Part shown: piece after piece, positions 18,453 through 27,788 of the stretch
Layout of the letters: the number at the start of each line of letters is the position of its first letter
Numbering within the stretch: position 1 is the stretch's first letter
Source of the DNA: Bacteroidaceae bacterium
Lineage (GTDB): Bacteria; Bacteroidota; Bacteroidia; Bacteroidales; Bacteroidaceae
Reading direction: 5' to 3'
Assembly: GCA_017650105.1 (NCBI GenBank)
Contig: JAGCFO010000015.1
Coordinates: 97,653-161,652 of the forward strand
Length of the DNA: 64,000 nt
Made by a program: the position numbers and the translations under genes
The notes under the pieces: model-generated
Database searches by the model: none
What the model was told of the DNA's origin: nothing
The model's input: only the letters and a program-made list of their open reading frames with translations

Positions 18453-20786
18453 TTAAGGCGTTCTACTCTTTATTTCAAGTTTTGCTCCTAAAGAAACCGA
18501 GGTTCCACCGTGGAGTTCGATTGTATTTCCTTTTAACACTGTTCTACCATTTACAAAGCGAACCTCTCCTGTTTCCATCTGATTTGTCACATTTTTGCCA
18601 GCAATAATGACATCAGCCTCGATTTCATCGGAACTGGATAATAATCTGTTTTGAATGTAAATCAGGTTTCGTTCGTCAACAAGTGGAATTTTGTTATGAC
18701 CTGATATGCAAACGGAAACGGCATCAGTAATTCCAGTAAAAAAGGCTGTTGAATCCATATAAGAAATAACGCTGTCGGTTCTATGGTCATAGAAGGTAAT
18801 TCTTGCTATGCCTTCGCCTGTTTGAACATTTATACTATTAGCGCTTCTTGATATTGTAGCGTTTGAAAAAGATGTCGGAGTGTTTGTTCTTATTCGCATG
18901 CTAGGATCTCCAAAACAGTGAAATCTTTCTCTAATATACATACCACTTCCCCATGTTTCCTCCATTCGTTTGAACCCTTGCTTTAGTATATGGCCCAAGT
19001 AATAGGTTGGCTCAGGTGTTGGTGTAACATTTTGTGTATGGTAAGGGAATTGAGGAATCAAGCTGGGATTGGGCCAGATGGCGTCAATCATACCTTCTGT
19101 CAATGCATCGTCAAAACCAGAATAACCATCTCCGGTTGCAGCGAAAATGGCAACGCAGCCACCATCGCTTTTCCTTATGAATTGTTCTGCGAAACAGGTG
19201 GTGTCATTAAAGCAACCAGTCTTACAACACATGCTAAAAACAACCGGAAGTTTACTGTTGTTATGTACGGAAGATAGGAAATCAGAATGATACCAAGGAT
19301 CTCGCCACCCCAGTGGGTGCCCATGGTCATTAAAAACCACACAGAATGTCCCTTCTGAGAGGCCGTTGTTTATATCCCCGCTGTTCCCATCCCATAAAAA
19401 GTTCGGTTTCTGTAACTCTTGCGGAATCTCCTCGCCAAAGGAATAACGCCCATTATTCCAATATTTTGGAGTGGCTCCAGGATAGGCATAATATACCCTT
19501 GAAACATTTTTTCCTTGCAGCATCAAATGGCTCCTTACCTCTTCAGCTGTTTTCACAAATCGCCTCTTGTCATATTGGCACAGAATGGAATCCATTCTAT
19601 CTGGATCATTAATGCTATCACCGTCTTGAAAGAAAGCGCAACAGAGCGCTTTCTTATAAAACAAAGAGTCTGTTATGGGCGTACGCTCATAATCTAATAT
19701 CTTATCAATAACGGTAACGGCCTCTGATGCGGTAGAAACAGACAATCGTCCATTGCTAATGGGAGATATATAATTATCTGAATTCAAGTATAAATAATCT
19801 GTAACATGTGTTCCTTTATTCATTGCTGGTACATCCTGATTATCACCTATGATAACCATAAAGGAAAGGTCGGGGTAATTTATTTTGGCTTCTTGGATGA
19901 CAGTAGAAACTCCAGAGGAGGTCCATTGGCCCCGATTTTTCAAAACGATGTGAGTATTAAATCCCAACGTTTTTTTCCAATTAGCAAAACGATTGACAGC
20001 TTCAGCATATTCGGTTATGGAAATTATAAGATAATCTCTGTTGTCAAGACTTCTGTTGGGTTCGTTAGGCAACAAGGATTTGGTGTTATTTGAGTTACAT
20101 AATATGGGGTAATTTAATGTTGTGTTAAATAAATAGGAATCTTTGGCAAGATTACTGTTTCGGTAGTTGAATAGTTTAACATTTTCCTCTTCTCTGTTGT
20201 ATTTCACTTTATAGGAAATCTTGGTAAACAACCGAGCTTTGTTATTACGTAAGTCATATTGGATAGGACATACGCGGATATTCAAAAGGAAGGAATTACC
20301 ATATTGTTGCGTTTGGTGCATATCCACCAAAGCCTGTGGATACAAACCTGTATAATCGTTTATTTGAGATACTTCAGGTTGGATAATGTCACTTTCAGAT
20401 ACAACATCCAGCTCATGCGCAGGCGACAGTACAATGTTCGTCTCAATGAAATCGCTGTCTACAATTTCTACTTGATAATTAACGGTATCGGGAATTACAA
20501 AAGAATCCCATCTTGTCGGAATGCAAGGTTTCCCTTCCTCATGATTTAGTCCAAATCCTGGTATTTTTAAATAATAAGTCCCTTCATTTTCGAAATTCTC
20601 TATTTTGATTATTTCCCCAAAGGAATATGTTACAACAAATCCGTCGTCTTGTTGTACGACATCACGAGAAGGCATCTCACTAAGGATTTTATCGACAACT
20701 CTTCCGCTTGGTAAAATGATTGTCTGCTGAGAGAAGCTGGTTCCCCACGTAACTACAAAAATCAAGAAAAGTAACAAATGTCTCAT
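18453..20786 (-). CDS. C25 (gingipain-like) family cysteine peptidase, secreted
   Basis: The ATG at 20786 (MRHLLLFLIFVVTWGTSFSQQ) gives a clean signal peptide; the frame is open to 20936 but that would place the start upstream of the -7 promoter element at 20819. About 777 residues. The N-terminal ~230 residues resemble a gingipain propeptide (EEGKPCIPTRWDSFVIP). The peptidase domain starts at DYLIISITEYAEAVNRFANWKKTLGF and carries the catalytic His in VFNDHGHPLGW and the Cys region VFSMCCKTGCF. A short C-terminal beta domain follows. C25 peptidases cleave host or environmental proteins after Arg or Lys; specificity here is unknown. The downstream gene, 13 bases away, encodes a secreted protein. 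Confidence 0.88.
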   Translation of the reverse strand: MRHLLLFLIFVVTWGTSFSQQTIILPSGRVVDKILSEMPSRDVVQQDDGFVVTYSFGEIIKIENFENEGTYYLKIPGFGLNHEEGKPCIPTRWDSFVIPDTVNYQVEIVDSDFIETNIVLSPAHELDVVSESDIIQPEVSQINDYTGLYPQALVDMHQTQQYGNSFLLNIRVCPIQYDLRNNKARLFTKISYKVKYNREEENVKLFNYRNSNLAKDSYLFNTTLNYPILCNSNNTKSLLPNEPNRSLDNRDYLIISITEYAEAVNRFANWKKTLGFNTHIVLKNRGQWTSSGVSTVIQEAKINYPDLSFMVIIGDNQDVPAMNKGTHVTDYLYLNSDNYISPISNGRLSVSTASEAVTVIDKILDYERTPITDSLFYKKALCCAFFQDGDSINDPDRMDSILCQYDKRRFVKTAEEVRSHLMLQGKNVSRVYYAYPGATPKYWNNGRYSFGEEIPQELQKPNFLWDGNSGDINNGLSEGTFCVVFNDHGHPLGWRDPWYHSDFLSSVHNNSKLPVVFSMCCKTGCFNDTTCFAEQFIRKSDGGCVAIFAATGDGYSGFDDALTEGMIDAIWPNPSLIPQFPYHTQNVTPTPEPTYYLGHILKQGFKRMEETWGSGMYIRERFHCFGDPSMRIRTNTPTSFSNATISRSANSINVQTGEGIARITFYDHRTDSVISYMDSTAFFTGITDAVSVCISGHNKIPLVDERNLIYIQNRLLSSSDEIEADVIIAGKNVTNQMETGEVRFVNGRTVLKGNTIELHGGTSVSLGAKLEIKSRTP

Positions 20787-20818
20787 AGCGCTTTTATTGT
20801 TTGCACCCTTTTCCGCCG

Positions 20819-20826
20819 CAAAGATA
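20819..20826 (-). promoter_or_regulatory. -7 type promoter element for the C25 peptidase
   Basis: TATCTTTG on the minus strand, 33 bases before the chosen ATG at 20786. Its position argues against the longer open frame that begins upstream of it. Confidence 0.6.
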
Positions 20827-20958
20827 AAATGAAACTTGAAAAGCTCTGTATCACGATGTTGAAAAGAATCCAACATGGAAAAACATTGTTGAGTTATTCC
20901 AAAAAGCAATAATTTGCAAATAAAGAATCGTTTCATTTTTGATAGATTATTGTCCCAA

Positions 20959-22206
20959 CTATTTCGTCAGAATCATTCTCTTGGTATCAATCACCTTGCC
21001 GTCGGCAATGAGGGAATAGAGGTACATGCCGGCATCGAGGCTTCCGCCCTCGATGGTGACGGCGGTCTCGCCACGTTCAGCAACGGGATACTCGCTGATC
21101 TGCTTGCCGCTCATGTCATAGACATACAGCACGGCTTTCTTCACGTTCTCAGCTACAGTGCATGCAATAACCGTCTTCTCGGAGAACGGGTTGGGCGTGT
21201 TCTGGAACAGCTCCGTCTTCAGTCCCCGCAGTGCTACGGCGCTGGCAGGAGTGTCATCTTCAGTGATGCGTCCTCCCGTCTTGGCATCGTCGAGTTCCGC
21301 CTTCAGCTCCTGAATGGCACGGATGAGCACGGGGATAAGCTCTGTGTAGGATACGGAAAGGTAACCGTCGCCGACAACGCCCTCGTACACCAGGTTGGGG
21401 AAGATGTCCTGCAGTTCCTGTGCTATCAGACCGAAATGCTTATGCGTATAAGTTGGTTCGTCCCCTTCGTACGTATACACGGGATTGCCATATTCGTCCT
21501 CGCCTCTCTGACGGTTTATTAAGTTGTACTCAATGGGATTCATCAGCATAACCATGTCCAGCGAGTGCTGAGTGTCGGAAAGGCTCTTGATGTTTTTCTT
21601 CAACCGGTAGTCGGAACGGGACGTGATAGAACCGATAATTGAGCCAGTGGCAATGACATCACCCCTGAAGAAGCCCGCATAGCGACCGCCTACGTCATAG
21701 CCGTTGTCGTCCGACACAGACGAACCGTACACGCCGGCTCCGTTGCCCGTGCCGTGCAACGTGCCGAACACACCATAGTTGTAACCTGGTTTCCCTTTGC
21801 CTGCAATGCCATAGAGGCCAAAGGTACGGCCCCATGTCAAATTAGAGGAAGAACAGCTTTTGCCGTATAGACCATACGAACAACTGCTTTCTAAAGGATT
21901 CGTTTGAGCATAGACGGCATATTGATAACTGAGAGGAGGAGACATAAGGCCGTCGGGTACAGGAGGATAGACTGGAGCAGGTTCTTCCTCCAAGGTCTCG
22001 TCTACATATAAGCCATAAGTGTTGCCCTGCGACTTAATATGCGCGGTGGCAGCGCTTAAACCTTTTGAGTTAACGGCAAAATCAGAAACGACAGAGGCAT
22101 TTCCTTCATATCCGACGGCAACCTTGCCTGTTTCTTCCACAACTAACTGTGCGTACAATCCTGCAGCAAACATTGCTGCAATAAAAAAGGTAAAAATCTT
22201 TTTCAT
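20959..22206 (-). CDS. Secreted protein with S74 endosialidase-chaperone-like domain and T9SS-type C-terminal domain
   Basis: 415 residues, signal peptide ending AAGLYAQ. Residues ~60-190 have many Gly/Tyr-rich short repeats (YGLYGKSC, FGLYGIAGKG, YGVFGTLHG), a fibre-like composition. Residues ~195-310 contain SRSDYRLKKNIKSL and HKHFGLIAQELQDIFPNLV, the intramolecular chaperone (peptidase S74) domain known from phage tail spikes, which trimerises and may self-cleave. The end (NTPNPFSEKTVIACTV to GMYLYSLIADGKVIDTKRMILTK) is a canonical type IX secretion sorting domain. A trimeric surface fibre is a reasonable inference. The 230 bases upstream carry paired GTCAC-N7-GTCAC boxes. Confidence 0.85.
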   Translation of the reverse strand: MKKIFTFFIAAMFAAGLYAQLVVEETGKVAVGYEGNASVVSDFAVNSKGLSAATAHIKSQGNTYGLYVDETLEEEPAPVYPPVPDGLMSPPLSYQYAVYAQTNPLESSCSYGLYGKSCSSSNLTWGRTFGLYGIAGKGKPGYNYGVFGTLHGTGNGAGVYGSSVSDDNGYDVGGRYAGFFRGDVIATGSIIGSITSRSDYRLKKNIKSLSDTQHSLDMVMLMNPIEYNLINRQRGEDEYGNPVYTYEGDEPTYTHKHFGLIAQELQDIFPNLVYEGVVGDGYLSVSYTELIPVLIRAIQELKAELDDAKTGGRITEDDTPASAVALRGLKTELFQNTPNPFSEKTVIACTVAENVKKAVLYVYDMSGKQISEYPVAERGETAVTIEGGSLDAGMYLYSLIADGKVIDTKRMILTK

Positions 22207-22366
22207 GCTATTAATTATTTAAAGGTTAATACTATTCTTCTTCTAATTTCAAAACAAACTCTTCCCATCACCATTCATTGATAGTGCCGACAGAAGAACT
22301 GATGGCTGTTTCGTATAAAATTGCCCCAAAGAAAAGAAATTATTTTCTTTTTGTCAAGAAAAAAGC

Positions 22367-22383
22367 GTGACACAAAGCGTGAC
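22367..22383 (-). promoter_or_regulatory. Direct-repeat box GTCAC-N7-GTCAC (site 1)
   Basis: Plus-strand GTGACACAAAGCGTGAC; read toward the S74 gene it is GTCACGCTTTGTGTCAC. Two identical pentamers at 12-base periodicity suggest a dimeric activator or repressor. A degenerate copy lies 43 bases further upstream. Confidence 0.6.
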
Positions 22384-22409
22384 TTTTCGCGAATTGTGCT
22401 TTTTCTTGT

Positions 22410-22426
22410 GGGACACAAACCGCGAC
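22410..22426 (-). promoter_or_regulatory. Degenerate direct-repeat box (site 1b)
   Basis: Plus-strand GGGACACAAACCGCGAC, two mismatches in the pentamers relative to site 1. Its 43-base offset from site 1 equals the offset between the two boxes upstream of the C10 peptidase. Confidence 0.45.
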
Positions 22427-22511
22427 ATTCTCTATTTAACGATTAATAAATCAGAAAGAAAGGTTTATGTATAAGATGAAAGAGATCTTCGGCAGTATAT
22501 ATTCCTCAAGA

Positions 22512-22907
22512 TTACAGAAAGTTCATTTTCATTCCTATTCGTTTCCATAGTCGATGCGCTCTCTGCTCGTTATATAGCGGAAGGCCGCCATTCGCACACA
22601 CATCTGCGCGATATCGGAACAGACAGAACGGAGCCATCGTTATCACTATCTCATAGCAGTCCAGTGCCTCGTCTTCCTCGATGAGGTAATAATACTCTCC
22701 TCCCATCTTCTTGCTCACGATGCTCAGACCGAATGTCGACAGCAAGCGCTGGCGATAGTGATAGAAGGTGCGTTTGGCGAGCCCGCGCCCATCGTCGATC
22801 CTCTTCTCTATCCACAGTTCGTTCAGCTCTTCATAGGTGAGACTTTTCTTTCGTACCAGAAAGTCAATGAGCCAACCCGCCTTAAACAATACGTTCAGTG
22901 AATTCAT
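22512..22907 (-). CDS. Short HTH-like protein, possibly the truncated head of a WYL-type regulator
   Basis: 131 residues. The first ~75 residues (LIDFLVRKKSLTYEELNELWIE, then KRTFYHYRQRLLSTFGLSI) look like the N-terminal winged-helix segment of WYL-domain transcription factors of Bacteroidota, where a similar helix-turn-helix is followed by ~200 residues of WYL domain. Here the frame ends soon after GGEYYYLIEEDEALDCYEI, and the last ~40 residues look unlike a domain. It may be a short stand-alone regulator or a decayed remnant. A GTCAC-N7-GTCAC box lies about 190 bases upstream in the orientation of this gene, so it may belong to the regulon it sits in. Confidence 0.45.
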   Translation of the reverse strand: MNSLNVLFKAGWLIDFLVRKKSLTYEELNELWIEKRIDDGRGLAKRTFYHYRQRLLSTFGLSIVSKKMGGEYYYLIEEDEALDCYEIVITMAPFCLFRYRADVCANGGLPLYNEQRAHRLWKRIGMKMNFL

Positions 22908-23098
22908 AATACCCGAGTTTTTAGGTTAGATTTCATCTTTCGTTTTCTCGCCATGCCAAAGCAAAAACCTTTCGCTTTTTCTTTGGTCATTTGGCTTAAC
23001 GAAAACGTTGAATACAAACCTTCGTTTTATCAATAAATGAAAATTACGAAGAGGGAGCAAAAGTAAGACTCAGATTCTTCATCAGCAGCAAAAAACAT

Positions 23099-23115
23099 GT
23101 GACACAAACCGTGAC
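23099..23115 (-). promoter_or_regulatory. Direct-repeat box GTCAC-N7-GTCAC (site 2)
   Basis: Plus-strand GTGACACAAACCGTGAC. Oriented like the other sites with respect to the HTH-like gene at 22512-22907. Confidence 0.55.
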
Positions 23116-23362
23116 AATTTCCATTTTTTCACCAAAAAATCTTTTTGAAGAGCAACAAAAAAGAGTATGTTGAACCATCAACAAAAAAATTGGGAATCGT
23201 TTTTTCTATGTCTCAAAAAGACAAAAATCGCCCTTTTCATCGGGAAAAACAGGGTTTTTGGATAGTAAAAACCTCACGTTTTTTATTGACTAAGCCGAAA
23301 AACAACGCATAATGCTCATTATGAGGTGTTTAGTTATGTGTATGTGGCGAAATTTGCAAAAA

Positions 23363-23379
23363 GTCACTCTTTGTGTCAC
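23363..23379 (+). promoter_or_regulatory. Direct-repeat box GTCAC-N7-GTCAC (site 3)
   Basis: Plus-strand GTCACTCTTTGTGTCAC, followed by GCTT as in sites 1 and 4. It ends 33 bases before the -7 element TAATTTTG at 23413, a position suited to an activator. Confidence 0.6.
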
Positions 23380-23448
23380 GCTTAAAATAAAGAACCATAC
23401 TTTGATTTGTACTAATTTTGTCTGAGTAACCTTAAAAATTTCATCATT

Positions 23449-23823
23449 ATGAAAAAATTTTATTTTTTGTGTTTTCTATTAACTGCGTGTTTAAACCTAT
23501 TTGCGCAGAATGCACCTATCATTATTACTGACGATTCCATACAAAATCCTCAGTTTCCGGATAGATCTCTTGATCCAATCCCTTCTGCTACTTTGATTGA
23601 TGGTCAGATCTATTTGACGTACTCAGAGAGTGCGCCATCCATCGTTTCTATCATCGATGTCAATACAGAGGATGAAGTATGGTACTACGAATATGGCAGC
23701 ACAAATCAGGTGATTATCAATCTGGCCGCTGCAAACATAACAGAAGGTACCTTCCAGATTCGTATTTATATTTATGGAAGATGGTGGTGGGGCGAGTTTG
23801 TCCTGAACGATGAGGATGACTAA
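23449..23823 (+). CDS. DUF3244 domain secreted small protein
   Basis: 124 residues with signal peptide (MKKFYFLCFLLTACLNLFAQ). The rest is a compact beta-sandwich: LIDGQIYLTYSESAPSIVSIID and INLAAANITEGTFQIRIYI match the DUF3244 pattern of small secreted Bacteroidota proteins. DUF3244 genes often sit near C10 (streptopain-like) peptidase genes; the one here shares its promoter box with a C10 gene 10 kb away. Whether it inhibits, protects or presents a protease is not known. Monocistronic by position: the next gene starts about 160 bases downstream with its own promoter. Confidence 0.75.
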   Translation: MKKFYFLCFLLTACLNLFAQNAPIIITDDSIQNPQFPDRSLDPIPSATLIDGQIYLTYSESAPSIVSIIDVNTEDEVWYYEYGSTNQVIINLAAANITEGTFQIRIYIYGRWWWGEFVLNDEDD

Positions 23824-23920
23824 CCGGTAACGACGCTATGGGCAGAAATGGGCAATGATAGTAATTGCCCATTTCTGTGTTTTTCAATTTAATGCCGTAG
23901 CAGTTGTTGAGGAGTTTTCG

Positions 23921-23950
23921 TTTGCGTTTGACAAAAGTTTTCGTATTTTT
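23921..23950 (+). promoter_or_regulatory. Promoter for the TPR/HTH regulator gene
   Basis: TTTG at 23921-23924 and TATTTTTG at 23943-23950 with an 18-base gap, close to the Bacteroidota -33/-7 consensus. It lies 31 bases before the ATG at 23982. Confidence 0.7.
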
Positions 23951-23981
23951 GCAAATACATTAAAACTGATATACCGAATAT

Positions 23982-25748
23982 ATGTCAAAACTAAGAACAC
24001 ACCAGAGGATCTCTTATGGATCTTTCTTCATCCTATTGCTCCTGTGCACGACCCTCTCGTGCCAACGCCAGCAACCGGCCAGAGACTATCTTCTGGACGT
24101 TGAGGAGGTGATGGAGACGAACCCTGATAGCGCACGTCGACTGTTGGATGCATGGCCCGATGCGCAACGTCTCACTGGAGAGAACCAGGCTCTCTACGCC
24201 ATCCTGCGCACACAGACAGACTATAAGTGCTATAAGCCTATCACCGACTCGCTGCCCTTGATAGCCACACGCTATTACGGCATCCCCCGGCACAAAAACT
24301 ATCACGCAGCAATGGCTTGGTATTCACTGGGATGCTATTATACAACCATGCGAGCTGATAGTCTTGGCATCATCACCTACTTGAATGCAAGGGATCTTTT
24401 TCCTAACACAACCAGCAAATACTACAGGCGAACAATACAGAATTTAGGGCAGCACTACCTCAATAAAAACATGCTGGACAATGCGATAGACGCATTTGAG
24501 AGTTATTATAGATTGGCAAAGGAAGAAAACGACTCAACACAGGTAGCTACAGCTGTCTTCTATCTTGGTGATGCCCAGATGCGAAAATTCAACTATGCTA
24601 CGGCCGATAGCCTTTTCGTTGAAGTCCTGAATACACCTCCAACACCCTTTCATGCAAAAACAGCCTTGCTCGACAGGGCAAAGATAAAGATATTCTACAA
24701 TAAGGACTACGGCACAGCGTTGGATATGCTTCGCACCTATAGGAAACTGCAAGCCAACGACAATTTATGTGGCGCCGGATTCTGTTTTATGGGCATGTGC
24801 TTTCAGCACCTCAACCAGCTGGATTCAGCTCGCTACTATTTTGACAAGTCACGAGTTAATCCCGACATATACGCGCAATATAACACGTTTCGTGGTTTGA
24901 CGGAGGTGTCACTACTGAAAAAGGATGAAGCAGAAATCTTTGACTACTTCGACCGTTTTAGAATGGCGACAGACTCTATCCTCAAGCAAAGAGATATCGA
25001 GCATATTTCTGGCTTGGGCATCGCCCACGAGCTGGAAAACGAGAAGAAGGAACTCGCATATCACGCCCAACTCCTACGCACCGCCCTTCTTCTTGTTTCG
25101 GTCATCGCCATACTGTTGATTGCCTTCATCATCACTTTACGAAAGAGCCTTCAAAAATCCCGCACCCTTGCCGTGCATGAATTTCTCCGCAGGAGCGAGT
25201 TGGACGCAGCAAGAAAGGAGGACATCGCCTGGAGAGAATTGAGCCCTGAAAAGAAAAAGGAAAAGCTTGTCAACTATTCCGCCAAGCTTGCACAATGCCG
25301 CCTACTGTTCAGGGAGACGGCATCGGACAAGATACTGTTCAGCTGGCAAAAAGAGGATTCCTCCGTAAAAAGAAACAACCAGAATAAAACCGTCACGGGA
25401 GGTGTCAGGACACAAGTTATCGACGACATAGGCCAAACTTTCATCGATGTCATCCAAGACCTCATTCTGGATACGTACCCCGAAGCGCCCAGGCTCATCG
25501 AAAGTGACTGGCTATATTGCATACTATCCTATTTGCGTGTTTCACAAAAGCGGATTTCCGAACTGCTGTTTCTCCAGCCTAACAGCATCCGAAGGAAGAA
25601 GATGCGCCTTGAGCCCAAAGTGCCCGCAGAGATCCTGAACCTCTTCTTCAAGCCCTCGTCGATGCAAGAAGGCCTCCCGCCGCAGGATGACTCCGCTGAG
25701 GAGGAAGAACCGCCAGCACATGTCGTTGATACGCCAACGGACTGTTGA
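23982..25748 (+). CDS. TPR-containing membrane-bound regulator with C-terminal HTH-like region
   Basis: 588 residues. Lipoprotein-like N-terminus (FILLLLCTTLSC), then TPR repeats over ~35-330 (for example YHAAMAWYSLGCYY, TAVFYLGDAQMRKFNYATADSLF), one transmembrane helix at ~365-385 (LLLVSVIAILLIAFII) and a cytoplasmic region to 588. Its end contains a helix-turn-helix-like segment (YILSYLRVSQKRISELLFLQPNSIRRKKMRL). This architecture is common in Prevotella and Bacteroides, usually annotated as a TPR or LuxR-like sensor-regulator, and is thought to couple an envelope signal to transcription. It is the nearest complete regulator to the GTCAC boxes and a candidate for binding them; that link is inference. 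Confidence 0.75.
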   Translation: MSKLRTHQRISYGSFFILLLLCTTLSCQRQQPARDYLLDVEEVMETNPDSARRLLDAWPDAQRLTGENQALYAILRTQTDYKCYKPITDSLPLIATRYYGIPRHKNYHAAMAWYSLGCYYTTMRADSLGIITYLNARDLFPNTTSKYYRRTIQNLGQHYLNKNMLDNAIDAFESYYRLAKEENDSTQVATAVFYLGDAQMRKFNYATADSLFVEVLNTPPTPFHAKTALLDRAKIKIFYNKDYGTALDMLRTYRKLQANDNLCGAGFCFMGMCFQHLNQLDSARYYFDKSRVNPDIYAQYNTFRGLTEVSLLKKDEAEIFDYFDRFRMATDSILKQRDIEHISGLGIAHELENEKKELAYHAQLLRTALLLVSVIAILLIAFIITLRKSLQKSRTLAVHEFLRRSELDAARKEDIAWRELSPEKKKEKLVNYSAKLAQCRLLFRETASDKILFSWQKEDSSVKRNNQNKTVTGGVRTQVIDDIGQTFIDVIQDLILDTYPEAPRLIESDWLYCILSYLRVSQKRISELLFLQPNSIRRKKMRLEPKVPAEILNLFFKPSSMQEGLPPQDDSAEEEEPPAHVVDTPTDC

Positions 25749-25858
25749 ACGTGATATATTTGCTCAGGAACCATCAAACATAATAGTAAAAGCGATTTCA
25801 AGTCGGAAATTATGTTTACAGGAAAACAAGTGAAACATTTTATTTAAATTGGCACATA

Positions 25859-26170
25859 ATGAATAATGAAATTGATGCTCTTGATTTTATTTCCATGTTG
25901 GTCGAGAGAAAATCTTTAGAACGCGAAATAGATGTTTCCTTTAATCGGATTAATAAGTTAAGAGAAGCACTTTTATCGGAAAATTTGCCTCATGATTTGG
26001 GGTTTTATGATTTTGAAGAAATTGAAGAGTTCTATCCCGAAAATGTAAAGGTGACGTATGATTATGTCCATATTGAGATGAGCGATAACTTTGCTCGTAT
26101 AGTTAATAGGCGTACTGCTATAACTAAAAGTACTGGTTATATAAAAATGTTTGAACTATGGATGGATTAA
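25859..26170 (+). CDS. Small protein of unknown function, first gene of the candidate defence island
   Basis: 103 residues, no family recognised. Starts MNNEIDALDFISMLVERKSLEREIDVSF and is acidic and mainly helical, with a C-terminal strand-rich part (VKVTYDYVHIEMSD, RTAITKSTGYIKMFELW). No signal peptide or membrane segment. The stop codon overlaps the start of the HD-domain gene by 13 bases, so the two are tightly coupled, suggesting a partner or regulatory subunit of that enzyme. Base composition is visibly more AT-rich than the genes to the left. Confidence 0.65.
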   Translation: MNNEIDALDFISMLVERKSLEREIDVSFNRINKLREALLSENLPHDLGFYDFEEIEEFYPENVKVTYDYVHIEMSDNFARIVNRRTAITKSTGYIKMFELWMD

Positions 26171-27666
26171 AGGAAAAAAGGATTCTTGATAGTGTTCATG
26201 GATATATAAAAATCGAAGATATATATTGCAAGTATGTAGTTGATACCGAGTATTTTCAACGGCTTAGGAGAATTGAGCAAACGTCAACCAGAGCTCTTTT
26301 CCCATGTGCAAGACATGATAGATTTATTCATTCCCTGGGTGTATTCCATTTAGGTTCAAAAATAGTTGAGAACCTTAGTAAATACTATAAATCGGAGGAG
26401 ATTGGATTTGATCTTGATATTATCTTCAATAGTTATAAAGCTGCTTGTTTACTTCATGACGTTGCTCATTCTCCTTTTTCTCATACTTTTGAAGCCTATT
26501 TTGATAATAATAAATCCAAGTTAAGAGACATTTTAAAAGGTATTGTTGGCTCGAAGGAATTTAGTGATGATTGGGATAATTCATCTGATAGATCGGTACC
26601 TCATGAACGAATGAGTGCTATTGTTGCAATATCAGTGTATAAAGATTTTTTGGAAAGAATAAATCATTCGGACACTGAACTGTTTGCAAGAATGATTATT
26701 GGGCTTTACTATAGAGATACGACGGTTGAGGAAAAGGCTTTTAGAAATGCAATGATCGACCTTATACATGGTGATGTGATTGATGCCGATGGTCTTGATT
26801 ATGTTTGCCGCGACGCATGGGCTTCTGGTTATAGTACAACTCGTGTTGATGTGGAGCGATTGGTCAGTTCAATTAGGATTGAAAAGGATGATACGGGAAA
26901 ATATGCTTTATGTTTTACTTCAAAAGCTCTAAATGAAATAGAATCTGTATTGAAAGTAAAAACATTTCAGCAGTACTATGTCATCAACCATCATACAGTA
27001 ACCTATGAACAAAAGTTACTGGTGGAGTCTGTAAAATCAGCTGCGCTTCATCATATAGGATGTGACGAAAATCTAAATGATGCCGATTTGGATACCAAAA
27101 AAGAAAATGCAATTCGAAACCTATGCAGTATATACGCTTTCGTCAAACCGAATGAGAAGACTGATTTAGGTGTATATACAAAGAGTAAGGTTAGGATAGC
27201 TTTACCAATGGACGATGATTTTGTATTCTTATTGAAAGAGGTTCGTAACGATAAATATGTAAAGCAATGGCTGAGCAGACAATACGAACTCAGATCGTTA
27301 TGGAAATCTAAGGCAGAATTTTATGCTCTATTCCCTGATTTAGCAAATACAAAATTGACGAAAAAAAGTTGGATTTTCCATAATGATTGCAGGGCTTTTA
27401 TTTCGCAAAAATATAATATTCCAATTGAAGATATCTGGATTGAAAAAGCTACACCTAAGTATAAAGGTAACTTTGCCAAGAAGGTAAACTTGTATATTGA
27501 CAATCACGTTGTCAAATATGAATCCTTGTTTCCAAAAGATATTCAGTCTTTTGAGCCTGCCTATAACGAATTCTTTTATATCTATATTCCCAAAGAAAAG
27601 GATATAAAAGAAATCCTTGCAGGGATAAAAGAAGAACTACCCAAATATACATTTGAGAGAGCATAA
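26158..27666 (+). CDS. HD-domain phosphohydrolase (dNTPase/YdhJ-like)
   Basis: 502 residues. The N-terminal ~280 residues carry the HD metal-site pattern: H53 and H58 in ARHDRFIHSLGVFHLG, H100-D101 in CLLHDVAHSPFSH, and a later Asp in IHGDVIDADGLDYVCRDAW. This arrangement is typical of COG1078-type HD proteins, the group related to dNTP triphosphohydrolases and SAMHD1. Residues ~330-500 form an unassigned C-terminal region. Cytosolic. Members can hydrolyse dNTPs, and nucleotide depletion is a known antiviral strategy; substrate here is unknown. It overlaps the upstream small gene and is followed 122 bases later by the nuclease gene. Confidence 0.88.
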   Translation: MDGLKEKRILDSVHGYIKIEDIYCKYVVDTEYFQRLRRIEQTSTRALFPCARHDRFIHSLGVFHLGSKIVENLSKYYKSEEIGFDLDIIFNSYKAACLLHDVAHSPFSHTFEAYFDNNKSKLRDILKGIVGSKEFSDDWDNSSDRSVPHERMSAIVAISVYKDFLERINHSDTELFARMIIGLYYRDTTVEEKAFRNAMIDLIHGDVIDADGLDYVCRDAWASGYSTTRVDVERLVSSIRIEKDDTGKYALCFTSKALNEIESVLKVKTFQQYYVINHHTVTYEQKLLVESVKSAALHHIGCDENLNDADLDTKKENAIRNLCSIYAFVKPNEKTDLGVYTKSKVRIALPMDDDFVFLLKEVRNDKYVKQWLSRQYELRSLWKSKAEFYALFPDLANTKLTKKSWIFHNDCRAFISQKYNIPIEDIWIEKATPKYKGNFAKKVNLYIDNHVVKYESLFPKDIQSFEPAYNEFFYIYIPKEKDIKEILAGIKEELPKYTFERA

Positions 27667-27788
27667 AAGCTCATTACTTGAATGATAATGAGTATTAGAA
27701 TGATGGATTCAACAAGGAACAGTATTGCCAAAAGTATGGGAAGTCTGATAAAAAAGTGTTTTTGATTTGGAATAAAAAAACCACATAA

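Larger units (their letters stand above)
22208..22511. promoter_or_regulatory. Upstream control region of the S74 protein gene
   Basis: No gene. The stretch 22260-22430 is similar by eye to 33590-33770 upstream of the C10 peptidase, including a TGTTTCGTATA block, an A-rich block and two direct-repeat boxes at the same 43-base spacing. The remainder (22430-22511) shows nothing recognisable. Confidence 0.55.
22908..23448. promoter_or_regulatory. Divergent intergenic region with two GTCAC-N7-GTCAC boxes
   Basis: Between the minus-strand HTH-like gene and the plus-strand DUF3244 gene. It is AT-rich, with no convincing gene. It holds one box oriented to each gene (23099-23115 and 23363-23379) and a -7 type element TAATTTTG at 23413-23420 before the DUF3244 gene. 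Confidence 0.55.
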
